Notes: generated by a model not told the origin, from the letters alone. 64,000 nt of DNA from Trifolium pratense (GCF_020283565.1 NC_060059.1:35518338-35582337), one strand, 5' to 3'; shown: positions 1 through 13,099, counted from the first letter of the stretch. A program made the numbers and translations.

Positions 1-519
1 TGTACTTCAATTGTGATTAAAATTAAAAATCCTAATATGTTAACCTAATATTAAATGCATTTATAATTACCTAACAAGTAACCTTACAAAGAAATTGGTA
101 ATTACATAATGTTTAAAAATATTAAATACATTTATATAGTTTATAAGCTAAATTGAAGAGTTATTGATAAAATGTATAGACTAAATTGATGAGTTGTTAA
201 GAAAAACATATGATACTTTTAAGCATAATTTTGTTTGAGTTGTTAAAATTTAAAAATTATTAAATTTTTGTATAAAGATAAAATATTGAGTGTATCACAA
301 CCTAAAATAAACGTTAAGAAAAAAAATTCTAAAGTGTTTTTTTAATGGTTAATATTACTCGATTTTTTTTAATATTAGTTTACTAAAAAACCAAACATGC
401 ATTTGATATTTTTCAAAAGTTTTCATTCTTAAAAAAAAACAACTTTAACTAATTAATTCAATTTAAAAATTGATATTACTACTAGCTAGAAGCATGTCAA
501 ATTTTCAATGTCATGTCAT
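1..519. other. AT-rich non-genic sequence
   Basis: No coding potential or structured RNA is visible. The first 50 bases resemble a stretch near 18280-18330 (shared 'cctaatatgttaac'), so this is probably the edge of a dispersed repeat. Confidence 0.4.
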
Positions 520-1553
520 TGTTGGAATAAAATTGATTTAAAAATTGTTCCCCCTAAAATCATTAAGGTTTTGATGATAACAAAGTATTAAATGTACAAT
601 TGGAGATATTAAAAATTTATTTTAAGTGTGCAGAACTAACATACAGTCAAGTTCTGAAGCTAAGCCAGAAGTTGAACTCTCAGAAGTTCTTGATATCTCA
701 GAGGATATAAACTTCATAAGTTATGTGTATCAGAGGTTGAAGACCTCAAAACTTGTTATCTCTGAAGCCAATCAAACTCTGATGATTATCTTGGATTGTG
801 TGAAGATTCAAAATTGAAGGTCGACTCTTTTACCAATGAAGAAAATGACCTTTCAACCTTGATCATGACAGCTTCTTACATTTTGTCTATCCATAAGGGA
901 GAACGTGACTTGTCTGGTTTCTTAGCTGAATAGGAAAAGTCTTCTCTGCACCAGGTCAAAGTTACTAAAACTCTTACTCTGTTTTAGTAACATCCAAACT
1001 GTATCAAGACAGATGCAAGAAGACAAAGCTTATCTTCATCAATGGTCTTGTGCAACGACTCTTTTTCTCAGTAGTATAAATACTAGAAGAAGTGGATTGC
1101 AACAAAAAGAACACACGCACGAACAAGCTTTCAATCTTTCAATACAAGCTCTCAACCTCTGAACCTAGAATTTCATTCTTATTCAAAATACTTTGAAGTC
1201 TTTGTGTACTCATTGTATTTAATCATTAAGGTTCTTTAAGAGTATTGTATTACACTCAACAAACTTTATTAATTTCTTAAGATTGAGAAGTCTCTTGCTG
1301 TGTGCTTGAGCATTGTGGTGAAGTCTCTTGCTAAGTGCTTGAGCATTTGTAATCTTGTGTGATTATAGTGAAATCCCTTGAAAGTGTAAGGGGACTGGAC
1401 TACTCTCGTTTTGTGAGAGGAACCAGTATAAATTTTCTGTGTGTTGTTCTCTCTATCTCTTTACTTACTTTGTAATCTTGTGTGCTAAGTTGAAAAAATT
1501 TTAACTTACCAAAACTCAATTCAACCCCCCTTTCTTGTGTTTTCACACCTTCG
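520..1553 (+). mobile_element. Solo LTR, Ty1/copia type (SIRE/Maximus-like)
   Basis: The 1034-bp sequence begins with TG and ends with CG, which I read as a mutated CA. It is flanked by a perfect 5-bp direct repeat GTCAT at 515-519 and 1554-1558. A TATA-like stretch (TATAAATA) lies near 1076-1083. The end has the C-run and 'cttgtgttttcacacc' signature familiar from SIRE/Maximus copia LTRs. No internal region or second LTR is present, so it is a solo LTR left by LTR-LTR recombination. The short ORF at 626-817 inside it is not taken as a gene. Lineage is from memory of LTR ends; the structure is seen directly. Confidence 0.75.
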
Positions 1554-1558
1554 GTCAT

Positions 1559-2689
1559 TGTTAAGCCTTACATGCAATCGAGGAAGAGATAGATGGTTAC
1601 ATTACATAGAACAAACAAAAGAAACCTAGGATTTCTTTGTTGAAAAATGAAAAAGAAACCTAGGATTAATGATGTTGGAGTGTTAATTGGTTGGACCAAT
1701 AGCTGCAGGCTTAAGCCGATCTTCTCTCTCTCTCTCTTTTCCACGTAAATAAAGATACCATGCCTTAAATTAGTTTATTATATGTGTCTCAAGTAATTAC
1801 TATTATAAGTTTAAATTAGTTTTTTTATATATTTATTTGAAAACACAATTATGATATGAGTGGATTATGGAGAATAATCAGATTATATACGAACAGAGAT
1901 GTTTTGTGAGATTCAGGTGAAAGAGGGCGTGAAATTAACCAATCATAATGGTAATTGGATTTGTATTCATATACACTTTTAAAACATATAATAAGATCTT
2001 TATATTGCTTGCAAATTACGACATAATAATTCAATGGGCCTGTTTATCACATATTCCACTTTTCAATTTCATTACGCTCCTACCATGCGTTACTAATATA
2101 TACTATAGACTATAGTATCGCATATGTAATATTAATGCATGTGTAATTAAAGTGATGTGGAGTAATAGCCAAGCAATCATTTGTATGCACACGAGTAAGT
2201 AATAGCTTCACTCGGTCACTTTCACTCTCAGTTAGTACCACATAAATCATAGTCCCACAATCCTATTATTTGATTTATTTCTCTGACCCGTGACCACATA
2301 TTTCCCTCTTTTTTCCTATTATTGTTACTAAGTAAAGTTATGTGTTTATGTTAAAAAGGGTATAAAAAGCTACTCTAAAAAAATGGTAATAAAAATCAGT
2401 AGTTTGAAATTTCATCACATGTCAAATTGAGAATATATATAGCTGTTTGAGTCTCACATTCTTGGACCACAAGAAAATTTTCAATGTTATGTCTTTTGGG
2501 TTAAACTTTTTTCTCAAGTTTAAGTACTAACAATTAGTATTTTGGTGAAAAGTTCAAACACCACAAAAGATCAATAGATATAGGGTGAATTAAATTAGTG
2601 GGTGAAGTCGTCAAAAAATATGATGAGTATTGATAGAGCTATTGTTAATAGTCTTAAGTTGATGGAGTACATAAAAATATCTAATATAA
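1559..2689. other. Intergenic, no gene seen
   Basis: AT-rich sequence with a short CT microsatellite at about 1722-1737. Small ORFs here have no recognisable motifs. Confidence 0.4.
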
Positions 2690-2945
2690 TACATCCTCCG
2701 TACTAATATATATGACCTACCTATTTTGACTAAATATAATTTTCATTTATCTTGTTTTGACCTTATTATTTTACTAACATATAGATGTAAACATTATCAT
2801 ATGAGATATTGTTTGATTTGTTCTAATGAGTATTTTCAAAATATCAAGTTTTTATAATTTTTACAAATAAACAATTAAAGATATTAGTGATCAAAATTGT
2901 GCATTGACGTACATTCAATGGTCAACTAGGTCAATAGAGGGAGTA
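2690..2945. mobile_element. Degenerate Stowaway-like MITE
   Basis: Both ends have TA followed by a CTCC-rich terminus: TACATCCTCCGTACT on the left and TACTCCCTC on the right when reverse complemented. The following bases (tgaccta) also match in inverted orientation. Size, TA target site and termini fit a Stowaway MITE. The ends are diverged, so it is old. Confidence 0.5.
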
Positions 2946-4314
2946 CTTAATTAATTGAATTGGCGTTCCCTCACTTAAAAGTATCTCCAATAGTAATACT
3001 ATTTTGTGTATTATACATTAAGGACATTTACTCCCTAAACATATGGATATAATTAAAGAACGTCAAAAAAAATTTTCACCTTCTGGTTCCTAGGGGAAAG
3101 AGGCCCTAAAAGTCCAGAGTTCGGAGCGAGTTCTGACATCAAGTAGTTTCAGTTCCCTCCAAAATGCAGTTGTGAGGGATAAATAACGTCAAAAATTGAT
3201 TGACAAACTAACTATCAATATAATTGGCCCGCCAAAACAAGTGATTTTGATACATAACTTAGCTAATTTAGTATAAGTGGGTGCCTATGGAAGGACTAAT
3301 TAATCTCTTTACTCTTTAGTGTCATGAATCATCCATCCAAAAGCTTCCTTAGTGTCCCTTAACACTCTCAAGAGTCCCTCCTCATGACCCATAGTATCTA
3401 GAGGATCTTATATATTGGCAGCAAAATTTTCAAATAGGAGAAACTTTTTTATCGCTCTAAAGTCATTTTAAAAGTATACATTATAACTAAAAATAACACA
3501 ATTTTATATTGTACAAATGTGTATTTTTGGACAAAAACACAATTTTTTTTTCACAAAGTCTATTTTCAAAATTATGTATATAATTTTTTTAAAATACGAA
3601 GGATAAGTAAAGTTACACTCTTCTCAAATAGAATCGAATATATACATATAAAGCTCAAAAACTATGTAAACTTTAAAATCTTTTTCCACATGCAGCTTGT
3701 ATTTCTTCGATATCTATATAGAATTTTCTTCGTGGCAACAAACATAGTACTTATTACTTAAACCAAAACCACTTACTCCAAACATTTACTCACACCGACG
3801 TTCACTGAATCACAAACATTAAACTAGTATAGTTTTCAGAAAATGTACTATACTTAGAAATAAAAAATTTCTACCCTTGATTCTCGAATTCACATCCACC
3901 AAATGGTAACAACCGCAATCACCGCTTGCAAGTGGTGACTCAACCCTTCACCATTTCTCATAACTTTGATTAATATATTCTCACACACATAACAAAAAAT
4001 TTAGTTCAGACACTCCAAATATAAAAACGATAAGAATCAAACCATAGTTACCTTTTGGTGCGGTGTTCATTTGTTTCATGTTAAAAGATTAAGTTTGATT
4101 CAGTGCAAATTCAATTAATAATTTTTGTGTCATCGATACTACATATCCGGAGACATAGATATTTCAGACACTTAAATATAAGCAAATATGTAGGTTTATG
4201 CAATATGTCATTTTATGTTATCAACATGGATGATGTAAGTTTGTTGGCAGATTCAGGTTTTTTATTTTTAGTGATTTTGAATTTGCATTGCATCGATGTA
4301 AGATCGAACGATCG
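2946..4314. other. Intergenic, no gene seen
   Basis: The ORFs at 3519-3761 and 4103-4333 are AT-rich, lack motifs and are not supported. 3060-3240 is less AT-rich but unrecognised. Confidence 0.35.
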
Positions 4315-4535
4315 TGATTTAATAATCAAATAAAAATTAAGAACCGACTTTAAATGAAAACCGTCTGATTTTGATCAGATAATTCTGATGTACTAACTGC
4401 AGTCGATTGTATGATCAAACTACCATGATTTAATAATCGAATTAAAATTAAGAACTGATTATCAATAAAAACTGTCTGATTTTGATCGAATAGTTCTGAT
4501 GTACTCAGGAACTGCAGTTAAGTTAACTGTATGAA
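4315..4535. repeat. Tandem direct duplication, about 111-bp unit
   Basis: Two diverged copies lie head to tail, starting at 4315 and 4426. Both share 'tgatttaataatc', 'attaagaac', 'gtctgattttgatc' and 'ttctgatgtact'. The unit is not recognised. Confidence 0.7.
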
Positions 4536-4920
4536 ACATTGTACTCATTGTACAAATATAAATAGATACATTGCAAAAAAAACATGAACCGCTTCATTTG
4601 CTCTATAAACATCTACAATACGTAAGAGATAATAGCACCAAGATAGGACTTGCATTGATATTTGAACAATATATATTACATTCTCATAAACCTCAAAATT
4701 ATTAAGCAACAAAATATAAATAATAAAATTAAACAAAACTTAACTCAACTCTCTTCCTTAACTAAATAAACAAAATTTGATAAGTTAATATATTTAACAA
4801 AATAGATAATATAAACTCCTAATTAAATTTAGAGATTTTCTTGTCACCGGAATCAAAATCTGCTGATCAAAATCAACAGGTCAACGACGACTTCTGAAAT
4901 TGAGATATCATCATGAACAT
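4536..4920. other. Downstream region of the CRF gene
   Basis: AT-rich sequence that should contain the 3' UTR and poly(A) site of the minus-strand CRF gene. No specific signal is assigned. Confidence 0.3.
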
Positions 4921-5997
4921 TCAAAGCACAACAAGAGGTTCTAATCCTAACAAAATATCATCAAGAATTTCATCCCCTTCACATAAAGCTTCTGATGATG
5001 AAGAAGAACGTGAGTGTGTTTTATCAAATTCCACATGATCACTTAAACGACACTCATTAACCAAAACCTCTGTCGTTTCATCAAAAAATTCCATAGGAGT
5101 TTCATCAAACATACTTGAAAAATATTCACAAGTTGTTGGAAAATTAAACACATCATCCATTTCTTGTCGAAAAAACTCATTAGTTTCTTCGAAAAACCTC
5201 GTCTCACCTTCACATTCACCAAACGGTTCAACCGGTTGAACAACAGACTCGTGATCTTCATTAAACGGTTTTTTTGCATTTTCATTCATTTCCTCTCGTC
5301 TAAACCGGAGAACAGACGTCGGAGAAGATAAATTAACAAACTCATCGCCGGAATCTTCACCGGAAACAGAAATCTCCGTCTTCACATTATTAATATTGAT
5401 TTTTGTTTTCTCCTTAACAACTTCAATTTTTTCAGCATTTTCAAACTCCGGTATACCGAAGTTTGTAACAGCATCTTTGCCGCGAAATTTAATCGCTGCA
5501 GCATCATAAACCATAGCAGCTTCTTCAGCAGTGTTGAATGTTCCTAACCATAACCGAACTCGAGTCCCTGGATCTCTAATCTCAGCCGCCCATTTCCCCC
5601 ACGGTCTCATCCGAACACCGCGGAACTTTCTTTCATCTTTAGCAACAGCAACAGCAACAGCAACTTTCTTCTCCGGTCTTCTAGAAGATTTCAATTTAGT
5701 TTCTCTAGAAGACCTTTTCTTACTACCAGAAACCGTTGTCTCAACAACGGTTTCAATATCAATCTGATTAACATAGTGTTTGATTCTCCTACGGGGAATC
5801 AAACACTGTGTTTCTTCATCACTGGATGAATCAGTAGCATCTGCATCAGTAACCGTTAATCGAATCACGCGTGGTAATTCGATTTGATTACTATTAGTGT
5901 CATTTCTCTTGTTTGGTTTTGTGTATTTCTTAGTAAAAGTTTGGTGGTGGACAGTGGTTTTACATAGGATACTCTGTTGTTGTTGTTGTTGTTCCAT
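4921..5997 (-). CDS. AP2/ERF transcription factor, cytokinin response factor (CRF4-like, ERF group VI)
   Basis: Intronless 358-residue protein, a nuclear DNA-binding factor; CRFs act downstream of cytokinin two-component signalling and in stress responses. A glutamine run (residues 3-8) is followed by the CRF-type domain at about 41-82, with [20 protein letters not shown] and a basic [11 protein letters not shown] stretch. The single AP2/ERF domain spans 124-181 ([17 protein letters not shown], then [12 protein letters not shown] and [10 protein letters not shown]). SSPTSVL at 224-230 is the putative kinase-site motif typical of group VI. The acidic C-terminal half ends [13 protein letters not shown], a likely activation region. 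The AP2 domain has G-T-R-V-R-L-W where many members have Q-R-R-R-I-W. The start precedes the Q run and gives usual family length. Exact orthologue (CRF3/CRF4 class) is inference. Confidence 0.93.
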   Translation of the reverse strand: MEQQQQQQSILCKTTVHHQTFTKKYTKPNKRNDTNSNQIELPRVIRLTVTDADATDSSSDEETQCLIPRRRIKHYVNQIDIETVVETTVSGSKKRSSRETKLKSSRRPEKKVAVAVAVAKDERKFRGVRMRPWGKWAAEIRDPGTRVRLWLGTFNTAEEAAMVYDAAAIKFRGKDAVTNFGIPEFENAEKIEVVKEKTKININNVKTEISVSGEDSGDEFVNLSSPTSVLRFRREEMNENAKKPFNEDHESVVQPVEPFGECEGETRFFEETNEFFRQEMDDVFNFPTTCEYFSSMFDETPMEFFDETTEVLVNECRLSDHVEFDKTHSRSSSSSEALCEGDEILDDILLGLEPLVVL

Positions 5998-6449
5998 GAT
6001 GATTCTTTGTGTTTTTTGTGAGAAACTGTGTTTGTGTTTGTGTTTTGGGTAAAGAAATAGGAAGAGATTTTATTTTATTTTGGAATAATAAATGAGAAAC
6101 TTGAGTGAGAAGATTGAACTTTGAAGAGTGAGAGACTTTTGGAATGAAAAAAATAAAAAGACATTAAAAGGGGTGAAAATGAAAAGGGAAGGTAGTAAAT
6201 ATGTAATAAATAGTATTAAAATGTGAGAAAATGGAATTGGTAGAAAGAAATAAGAGAATAAAGTGTGAACAAAAGTGCTTTTAACATCGTGGGGTGATGT
6301 TGGTGGTTATGGTATGGTAAGGTAAGAGGAAGAAAAGCTGAAAAAATCACAAAAACACTAGAGGATTAAAGTGATTAATTTGAGACGGTGATTATTATGA
6401 TTCTATAACAACACTAGAAACTTTCTTTGAAACTTCTTTGTGATATATT

Positions 6450-6462
6450 TTTTTATATAAAA
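6450..6462 (-). promoter_or_regulatory. Possible TATA box of the CRF gene
   Basis: On the minus strand this reads TTTTATATAAAA, a strong TATA match about 455 bp upstream of the ATG. The intervening sequence is purine-rich and would form a long 5' UTR. Predicted from sequence only. Confidence 0.4.
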
Positions 6463-7029
6463 GGAACAAAATCTAGAGATTCAAAGAGAAGAGATTTTAG
6501 CCCAAAAAAAAGGCGTAGATTCTATGGTGGGGGGGTGTATGTAGTAAAAGTTGTTGAATGAGTAGAATGAAACAAGTGTTTATAAGTTGTTGAGAAGACC
6601 GAAACACCGAAATCGCTTTTTTATAGGATCAATCAGCCGAAATTGGAAAGCTCGTTTAGGAATTTTTTTAATGAGAATTTTTTTTTTTTTTTTGACAAAT
6701 GAGAACTTTTTTTAAAACTTATTAGTTGTACAATTCACATAAAATATTTTGTTTCCTTTTAATGAGATTTATTTAGAAAATAATGAAGCCATTTAATTGT
6801 AACAAATGAATATGCGAAGCGCCGCATAATGACGATTTGAACAAGTTGGTTTTAAATAAATAGTGACTTTATGTTTTACTAATTCAAAATTAAGAAAATC
6901 TAACGGACGTGAGTGAACGTGTGTGTGATAAATCTCGAATAACGAGGTGATAATCACGTGAGCAAAAGATACTCGGGTTATTAGCATTAATCAGTCAAAA
7001 TTTGCTTTGACTAATCAAAAGTATCTTTT
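6463..7029. other. Upstream region of the CRF gene, no second gene seen
   Basis: Contains a T-run at about 6678-6694 followed by 'gacaaatgag', resembling a retroposon tail. No coding sequence is recognised. Confidence 0.35.
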
Positions 7030-7291
7030 GGTTAAATTTGAAGATTTTTGTGCAACTTGGGCTTCATGTTTGTTTACTAGAGCATGAGGGTAATTTAGTA
7101 ATGTTGATGATCTTAAATGTCTGAAAATGGAAGCGTTTCATTTTGTGCCAGCCATTTGCCACCATTGGTTAATTTGAAGATTTTTGTGCAGCTTGGGCTT
7201 CAAGTCTAATAGAGCGTGAGGGTAATTTAGTAATTTGATTAAAAGTCTCAAAATGGAAACGATTCATATTTTGCCAGCCATTTGCAACCAT
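7030..7291. repeat. Tandem duplication, units of 137 and 125 bp
   Basis: Unit 1 is 7030-7166 and unit 2 is 7167-7291. Both start 'ggttaa(a)tttgaagatttttgtgca', share 'cttgggcttca', 'gagggtaatttagtaat' and end 'gccagccatttgc(c/a)accat'. Function unknown. Confidence 0.75.
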
Positions 7292-7796
7292 GTTTATGGC
7301 TTCTTGGTGAATAAGGATTTTCTTTATTTTCTATATTAAGTTATTTTAATATTTGTCATCGGGCATACGTTAACATTATTCTTATTTTTAAAATATAAGC
7401 CAAATGCAAAATAGTGCTAGAGACATTTGTTAAGAATTCAAGTTTAGAAAGTTTTTCTTAAAAATTGTGTAGTCAACATAATAAAATTTTAAATTTTGGT
7501 GTTTTCAAAACACTGTATTTCTTTGATAAAAAAAAAAAAAAAAAACGCATTGTTTTCCTATAAATACTAGTACAAAATTGTGATAATAAATGAATTCAAA
7601 TTTCTTTTATACATCTCAAAATAAATACTAGTAGTAATTTTGATATTCAAAAGTTTAGCTATAACTAAGCAATTTTTAAAATTTAAAATTATTATTATAG
7701 TTTTTTTAAAATTTTGGAAAATAAGAGACACTAAAATTGCATGCATAAAAATTTCAAGACAGTATTAATACTTTTTTTTTATTTGAAAACTTGTTA

Positions 7797-7992
7797 TCTG
7801 GCCTTAGGACCGACTAATTCAAGGGGACCAATCTCACCACTCATTTGCGGCCCCCATTTAAAGTCAGAGTTTTTTTTTTGCTTTGTATGGATTTAGTCCA
7901 CCGAAATTGGCACCATGGGGAATCGAAATTTATCTTGAGAGAAGAATACTCCAAGGACCCAAGCCAACACCACTAGACCAACCTCAAGTGGA
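7797..7992 (-). mobile_element. tRNA-derived SINE-like element
   Basis: The reverse complement starts CCACTTGAGGTTGGTCTAGT, containing an A-box-like GGTCTAGTGGTG, and has a B-box-like TTCGATTCCCC about 60 bp later. The tail region 'ggtccccttgaattagtcgg' resembles a fragment near 34890-34940. A-run tails occur on the expected side. Family unnamed. Confidence 0.5.
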
Positions 7993-10420
7993 TTTTTTTT
8001 TTCTAATTGTTTATTAACATTTTTCAAAGGGCTTCACTCGATTCATTCTACTACAAGAACTTGAACTTGAGTCCATTGCTATTCTAGTCGAGTTTGTTTA
8101 TCCGTTTTTTCAAAACGCGTGCTTTGTACCCCAACATAGAACCGATATGAGACTTCTTAACACATCATGTCGCGCCCAATACGATCGTGCTTGGGGCACA
8201 ACTATGAATAGTGGATGAGTCCATTGCTATCAAAAACCTGATAGCAGACAGATTGTGGAGAGACTACGATATCATCTTAGAATTGAGAGTTTGATTTAAC
8301 TCAACCATACAAAATCGACTTGTAAGATGAGAATTGTCCTTACTTTATAAACACATACTTAGTCATCTCGCAACTAATGTGAGACATTTTAACGCACCTC
8401 AAGAGGTAAATTTTTAGTTAACAAACTATTTGATAAAAAAAAAAACAGTAGATAAAATATGTAATTTAATTAATCTTAACAATGTTACTCTCACGTGGTG
8501 GGGGAGTAAAAGGTTTTAATTATTTTTTGTGTATTTGAAACATTAGGATTTTTTTTATTTAACTTTTTAAAGCTAGCTAGCTATAGATAGAAACTAACGT
8601 GGCGGGCAACCTAGAATTCGGCGCCATTTACAAATGGGTTCTACTCTCTCGGTTTCTTTCTGTTTAATTGTTGTTACTCCTAATACAGAAACAATTTACG
8701 CGCCAAACACTCGTGAGGAACACGCTTCTCCGTCTTTTTTTTTCTTTTTCAAAAAAATTATGCAATTGTGCAACTATAGACTAGTATTACGATGCAAATT
8801 GTTTGGAAGAATTTGAATTTGATTGTTTTTTATAGGAATAATTTTATGTCGAATTTTACCTACTTTGAACTTAAATTCTGAATTATCAGAAATTCATTCC
8901 ATTAAAAACCAAAAGGTTATGGTTAATTAAAAAAACTAGTTTTACAACATGAGGTTAATATTAATAGACAATTTTGTCCCTATCAAGAGGATTAAATTGT
9001 CTGAATTTTGTAAATTAAATGATCAAAGTTCCAACATACATAACTTAAAGAGACTAAACTGAAATGAAAAACATTTAAAGGAGTAAATTGTATAATGTTT
9101 GTAATTTAAGATACTAAAATGAAAGAAAAGAAAAACTTAATGAATTAAAGTGAGACCTAAAATTGACTTAAAGGACCAAAAATATAGTTTACCCATAATA
9201 AACAATTTTACTTAAGGAACAAACCAAACATGCCCTAAAAAGAGATCCCTTCCAAAAACTCCTTAAAAATTAAAATACACAATTTATAAATTATAATATT
9301 GCTATTTATGCATTTTTGTATTTTAAAATTATTGTGTTCTAAGTTAGATGCCGGGCTAGCTGCCCCCAATGTATTTTACTTGAATCTGTCCTTCATAAGG
9401 TACTATGTTAAAACATTTTTTCTACATTATATGATCAAACTTTAGTTTACTGATAAAAAAAAACTTTAGTTTCTCCATGAAAAAGGAAATAAGTTAACAA
9501 ACAAATAATTGTAAATTATCACATTTTTTAATTTAACAAACCATATACACCTTAACAGACAAGGAACAATCATAATTAAGGGAAATCATAGCTTGTTATT
9601 TTCCTAGGTCCTATATAGATACAAAACTTATTAGATGCCAAAATAAACTTTGGAAATTAGGTATATTGTTAGATAATAATTGGAACCAAAATGAGTGGAT
9701 GGTTATGTCCAAAGTAATCTTAATTTTGTCTTTTCATTTTATGATTAGGGTATGGCTATAGCTTTTGTCCAGACAATATAATTAGTGAAATTCAAGTAAT
9801 GTATATGACTGCATTGGCTTTACAATACATCTTAGTAATTGTTTTCATTTGTATTATTTGTATGAATGCTCCAACAACAAAGGAACTCACTTAGCAAAGT
9901 TAACACAACAATTCAAATAAGCAATTAAATACAACTTATACTAATTTGTTTTGAAGCAAATTCATTATGTAGAAACATACAAAATCAAATTTAGCCAGAG
10001 ATATTATGCTGTTCAAGAAAGTATAAGACAACAATTAGTAACATTTTTTTGGCTTTTATTTTGTCAATTTTGTTAAATAAAATTATTTAATAATCAGGAA
10101 TATAAGCTTATGGGCCTAGTCCGGCCCTGAGAAAGGACCCAACAGGAAAACTAAAACAGTGTATAAAACAAAGAGGCCGACCTGTTTGGTTCTATACAAG
10201 GATTATTATGTATAATTTTTTTTTTGTAGAAGCATTATGTATAAATTAATTAATAATACCTTTTTTTTTTACAAAATAAGTTAATAAGACATTTTCCTGC
10301 GTTAATCTTCCGCTTTTAATAAAAGAGGTCTGATAATTTATAGTTCGGTGAAAATAAAATTTGGTCAAGAAACTTTTCACACAAGAGAATCATACAGTCA
10401 AATTCATATTTTCACAAATG
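7993..10420. other. Intergenic, repeat relics only
   Basis: No gene recognised. 8140-8400 has text typical of dispersed legume repeats (gagactacgatatc..., acttagtcatctcgcaacta). 8930-9200 is also repeat-like. The ORF at 8634-8816 has no motif. Confidence 0.4.
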
Positions 10421-10554
10421 ATTTTTTTTTTGTCAAATAAGTTAGTGGTTAGAAATTTCACCTTAAAGATGAATAAGTAGGGTGTTTCAGATTTGAACTC
10501 CGACCTCCACATATATAATGCAATGTCCTACCAACTGAGTTAAGCTCACGAGGA
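10421..10554 (-). mobile_element. tRNA-derived SINE-like element
   Basis: The reverse complement begins 'gtcctcgtgagcttaactc' with an A-box-like AACTCAGTTGGTAGG, a B-box-like GGAGTTCAAATCT, then 'cttattcatctttaaggtg' and ends in an A-run. This is the internal pol III promoter layout of a tRNA-derived SINE. The same family recurs at 13100-13420. Confidence 0.65.
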
Positions 10555-11107
10555 CATGAAATTTGTTGACCAATTAAATTTAAACCATTTTAGTTAAATA
10601 TAGAAAGAAAAATAATGCTTTTGAGCTGGCTCTCATAAATCCAGCTAGGATAGACATCGTTACGTGTCTTCTAATGATTGGTTGTTGGACTAATTATGCT
10701 AAGGTGGGAGGCTGCTCTGGCCGTTTTTTATTTGAAAGTCTGTTTTGGTTTATGCTGCATCCTTTAGTGGCAAGACATAATTTTTTTAAGGTGTAGTTTC
10801 GTTACATATAATTTTGCATATTTTATTGGTGAATTCTCGGTAAACTTATAAGGTATGTAGGATGGATTATCTTCTTCCAATCAATTTTTTATTTTTTTTA
10901 TTTGTAAGTGTTAAAAATTAAATTTCTGACCATCTATTTAAAGTGCTCAAATCTTTACCACTAGATCTTATTTACTTTTGGCGGAATTAAAAGTTTGAGA
11001 TCAAGGGTTGAATAATGGCATATTAATTTGAGGGAAGGCTTCTTGTTTTTTTTAAATGCTAAATGTGATCGTTAGTTTTCTAATTTTGTGTTATGTTGTA
11101 TGAGTTT

Positions 11108-11108
<1 letters not shown>
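10555..11108. other. Intergenic, no gene seen
   Basis: AT-rich sequence without recognisable coding or repeat structure. Confidence 0.35.

Positions 11109-11192
<84 letters not shown>
11109..11192. repeat. (AT)n microsatellite
   Basis: About 41 uninterrupted AT units. It creates a spurious ORF of alternating Ile/Tyr. Confidence 0.97.
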
Positions 11193-11195
<3 letters not shown>

Positions 11196-11360
11196 ACCGT
11201 ACGTCTAGAGCTGGGTATGCAGGCTAGCCCGTCCCGCATAAGCCCGCATATTAAACGGGGCGGACAAGCCCGTCAGCAAATATAAACGAGTTATAATATT
11301 AAGTCCGAGTTCGGTCCGCGTAAGCCCGCGGGTTAAACGGTTAACCCGCGGACTATTACA
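11193..11360. mobile_element. One end of a degenerate hAT-like element
   Basis: 'gagctgggtatgcaggctagcccg' followed by repeated 'aagcccgc' and 'gggttaaacgg' motifs is the GC-rich subterminal pattern of non-autonomous hAT elements. The opposite inverted end was not found, so it is truncated or decayed. Confidence 0.4.
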
Positions 11361-11690
11361 AAAAAATAAAAAAGTCACTTTTTTCAAAAAAATAAACAAA
11401 ATTTTATGTTATAACTTGTAACTAACAAATAAAAATAAATAAAGTTCGTAATATCATTAAATAATGAGTTTTTGATAAAATAATAGAACCTTAAATTTTA
11501 TTTTATTTTTGGGTACAAATGCATAAATACAATGTGTTATTTGGTTGATAAATGCAACAAATGTAATATGAGTTTAATTAAATAAATAAGTTAACAATGG
11601 TTAAAATTTACAATAGTTTTGCATTTCAATCATAGATAATGCCGATTCTCATATGATATTCATGAATACAACAGTCATATTTAATACATG

Positions 11691-11696
<6 letters not shown>

Positions 11697-11736
<40 letters not shown>
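11697..11736. repeat. (GA)n microsatellite
   Basis: Twenty uninterrupted GA units. Confidence 0.97.
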
Positions 11737-11741
<5 letters not shown>

Positions 11742-11754
11742 ATTCTTTACAAGA

Positions 11755-12046
11755 TACTCCATCCGTTTCAAATTACTTGACTTTTTAGAAGAAAAAAAAA
11801 TAAGAAATTAAGAAAGTGTATTTTTGCATCTTATTTTCCTTTTTAATTCACCAATTTTTTTTTTGCACACACTTTCTCTTTCCAATAAATTTAATATGTT
11901 ATGTATCAATAAAAAAAATACAATAAAAATATTTAAAATAAGGAGGGTATAATAGACAAAATATAATATAAATTATTAAAAAGACAAGTAATTTGAAAAA
12001 AAATAAAATTTTCTAAAAAGACAAGTAATTTGAAACGGATGGAATA
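11755..12046. mobile_element. Stowaway MITE
   Basis: Inverted ends TACTCCATCCGTTTCAAATT and, in reverse complement, TATTCCATCCGTTTCAAATT, followed by 'acttg(a/t)ctttttagaa' on both sides. The inverted repeat is over 35 bp and bounded by TA. The 292-bp length fits Stowaway (Tc1/mariner-derived). Confidence 0.85.
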
Positions 12047-13099
12047 TATTAGTGAATATCGTTCATATAGTTGTTGGTATTTTATGATTGAAACGTATGA
12101 CTTTAGTCGTATTTAATTCGTGAGAATGAAAAAAAATCAATTGTGTGTGATTTATATATTATTTTTAATTAATAATGTATTAATTTTTATATTTAGTTTA
12201 AAGTAATATTTGTAATACTTAAATTTCTACATTAAAAATAAAAAATTATATTAAGTTTAAAATTAAATTATTAATTACGATTATAAAATGTCATCTATAA
12301 TTTGAACAATACTTTGTAAAGAGTCTTATAGGGTCAAAAAAAATTTGTAAAAGGTTCCTATAATTAGGGACGGAGAGAGAAAGTATATCTTTACTTTTTC
12401 AACAAGTTCACTTCACAATTTTCATAAAATTCAATGGAGAGATGAAAAATGTACTAAATTTATTTGTAAAGAGAAAATAAAAGGTGAATTACATGAGTAG
12501 AATTGAAAAATTAATATAACAATCTACTACCTTGATTGGAGAATTTTATGTTAAAACGACATTTAAAAAGTAATGGAGAGAGTAATTTATTAAGGTGAAA
12601 GTTATACTGGACAGTGACAAGTGTCTCTTCTAATTGCCAATTTTTGAGGAGATGTCTTATTCTCACTAATTTATTTTGTGATCATTAAGTCACATACATA
12701 TATTCTCACCTAACGTATACATTACATTATGCATATTGACATGAATGTAGTAGCTATAGGTATGGCCACAAGAAGGGGAGTATGCTTGCACACTTCATGC
12801 CTGCAAGTGAAAACTGAAACAAAAATATTATTTATTATGGACCTAATTATGGGATGATGGTCCATCACATGCTCATGTGTTCCCAGAAAATTTAATTTTT
12901 AGGTTCTTCAAATGAATGTCACATGTATTTAATTATATTATATTATTAATATTATACGGCTAGCTACCACAACCTATTGTATTTGTGGGTCTGTGCCACA
13001 AGATTTATGAGCATAATATATAAGCTTGTTTCATGTGACTTCACTGTTTTGGCTCAAGATAGGTGGAGATAGTTAAGACTCATACCTGACTGAGATTTT
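12047..13099. other. Intergenic, no gene seen
   Basis: AT-rich sequence with no supported coding region. Confidence 0.35.

Noticed and set aside
11088..11285. ORF through the AT microsatellite
   Set aside because: Alternating Ile/Tyr from (AT)n; not a protein.
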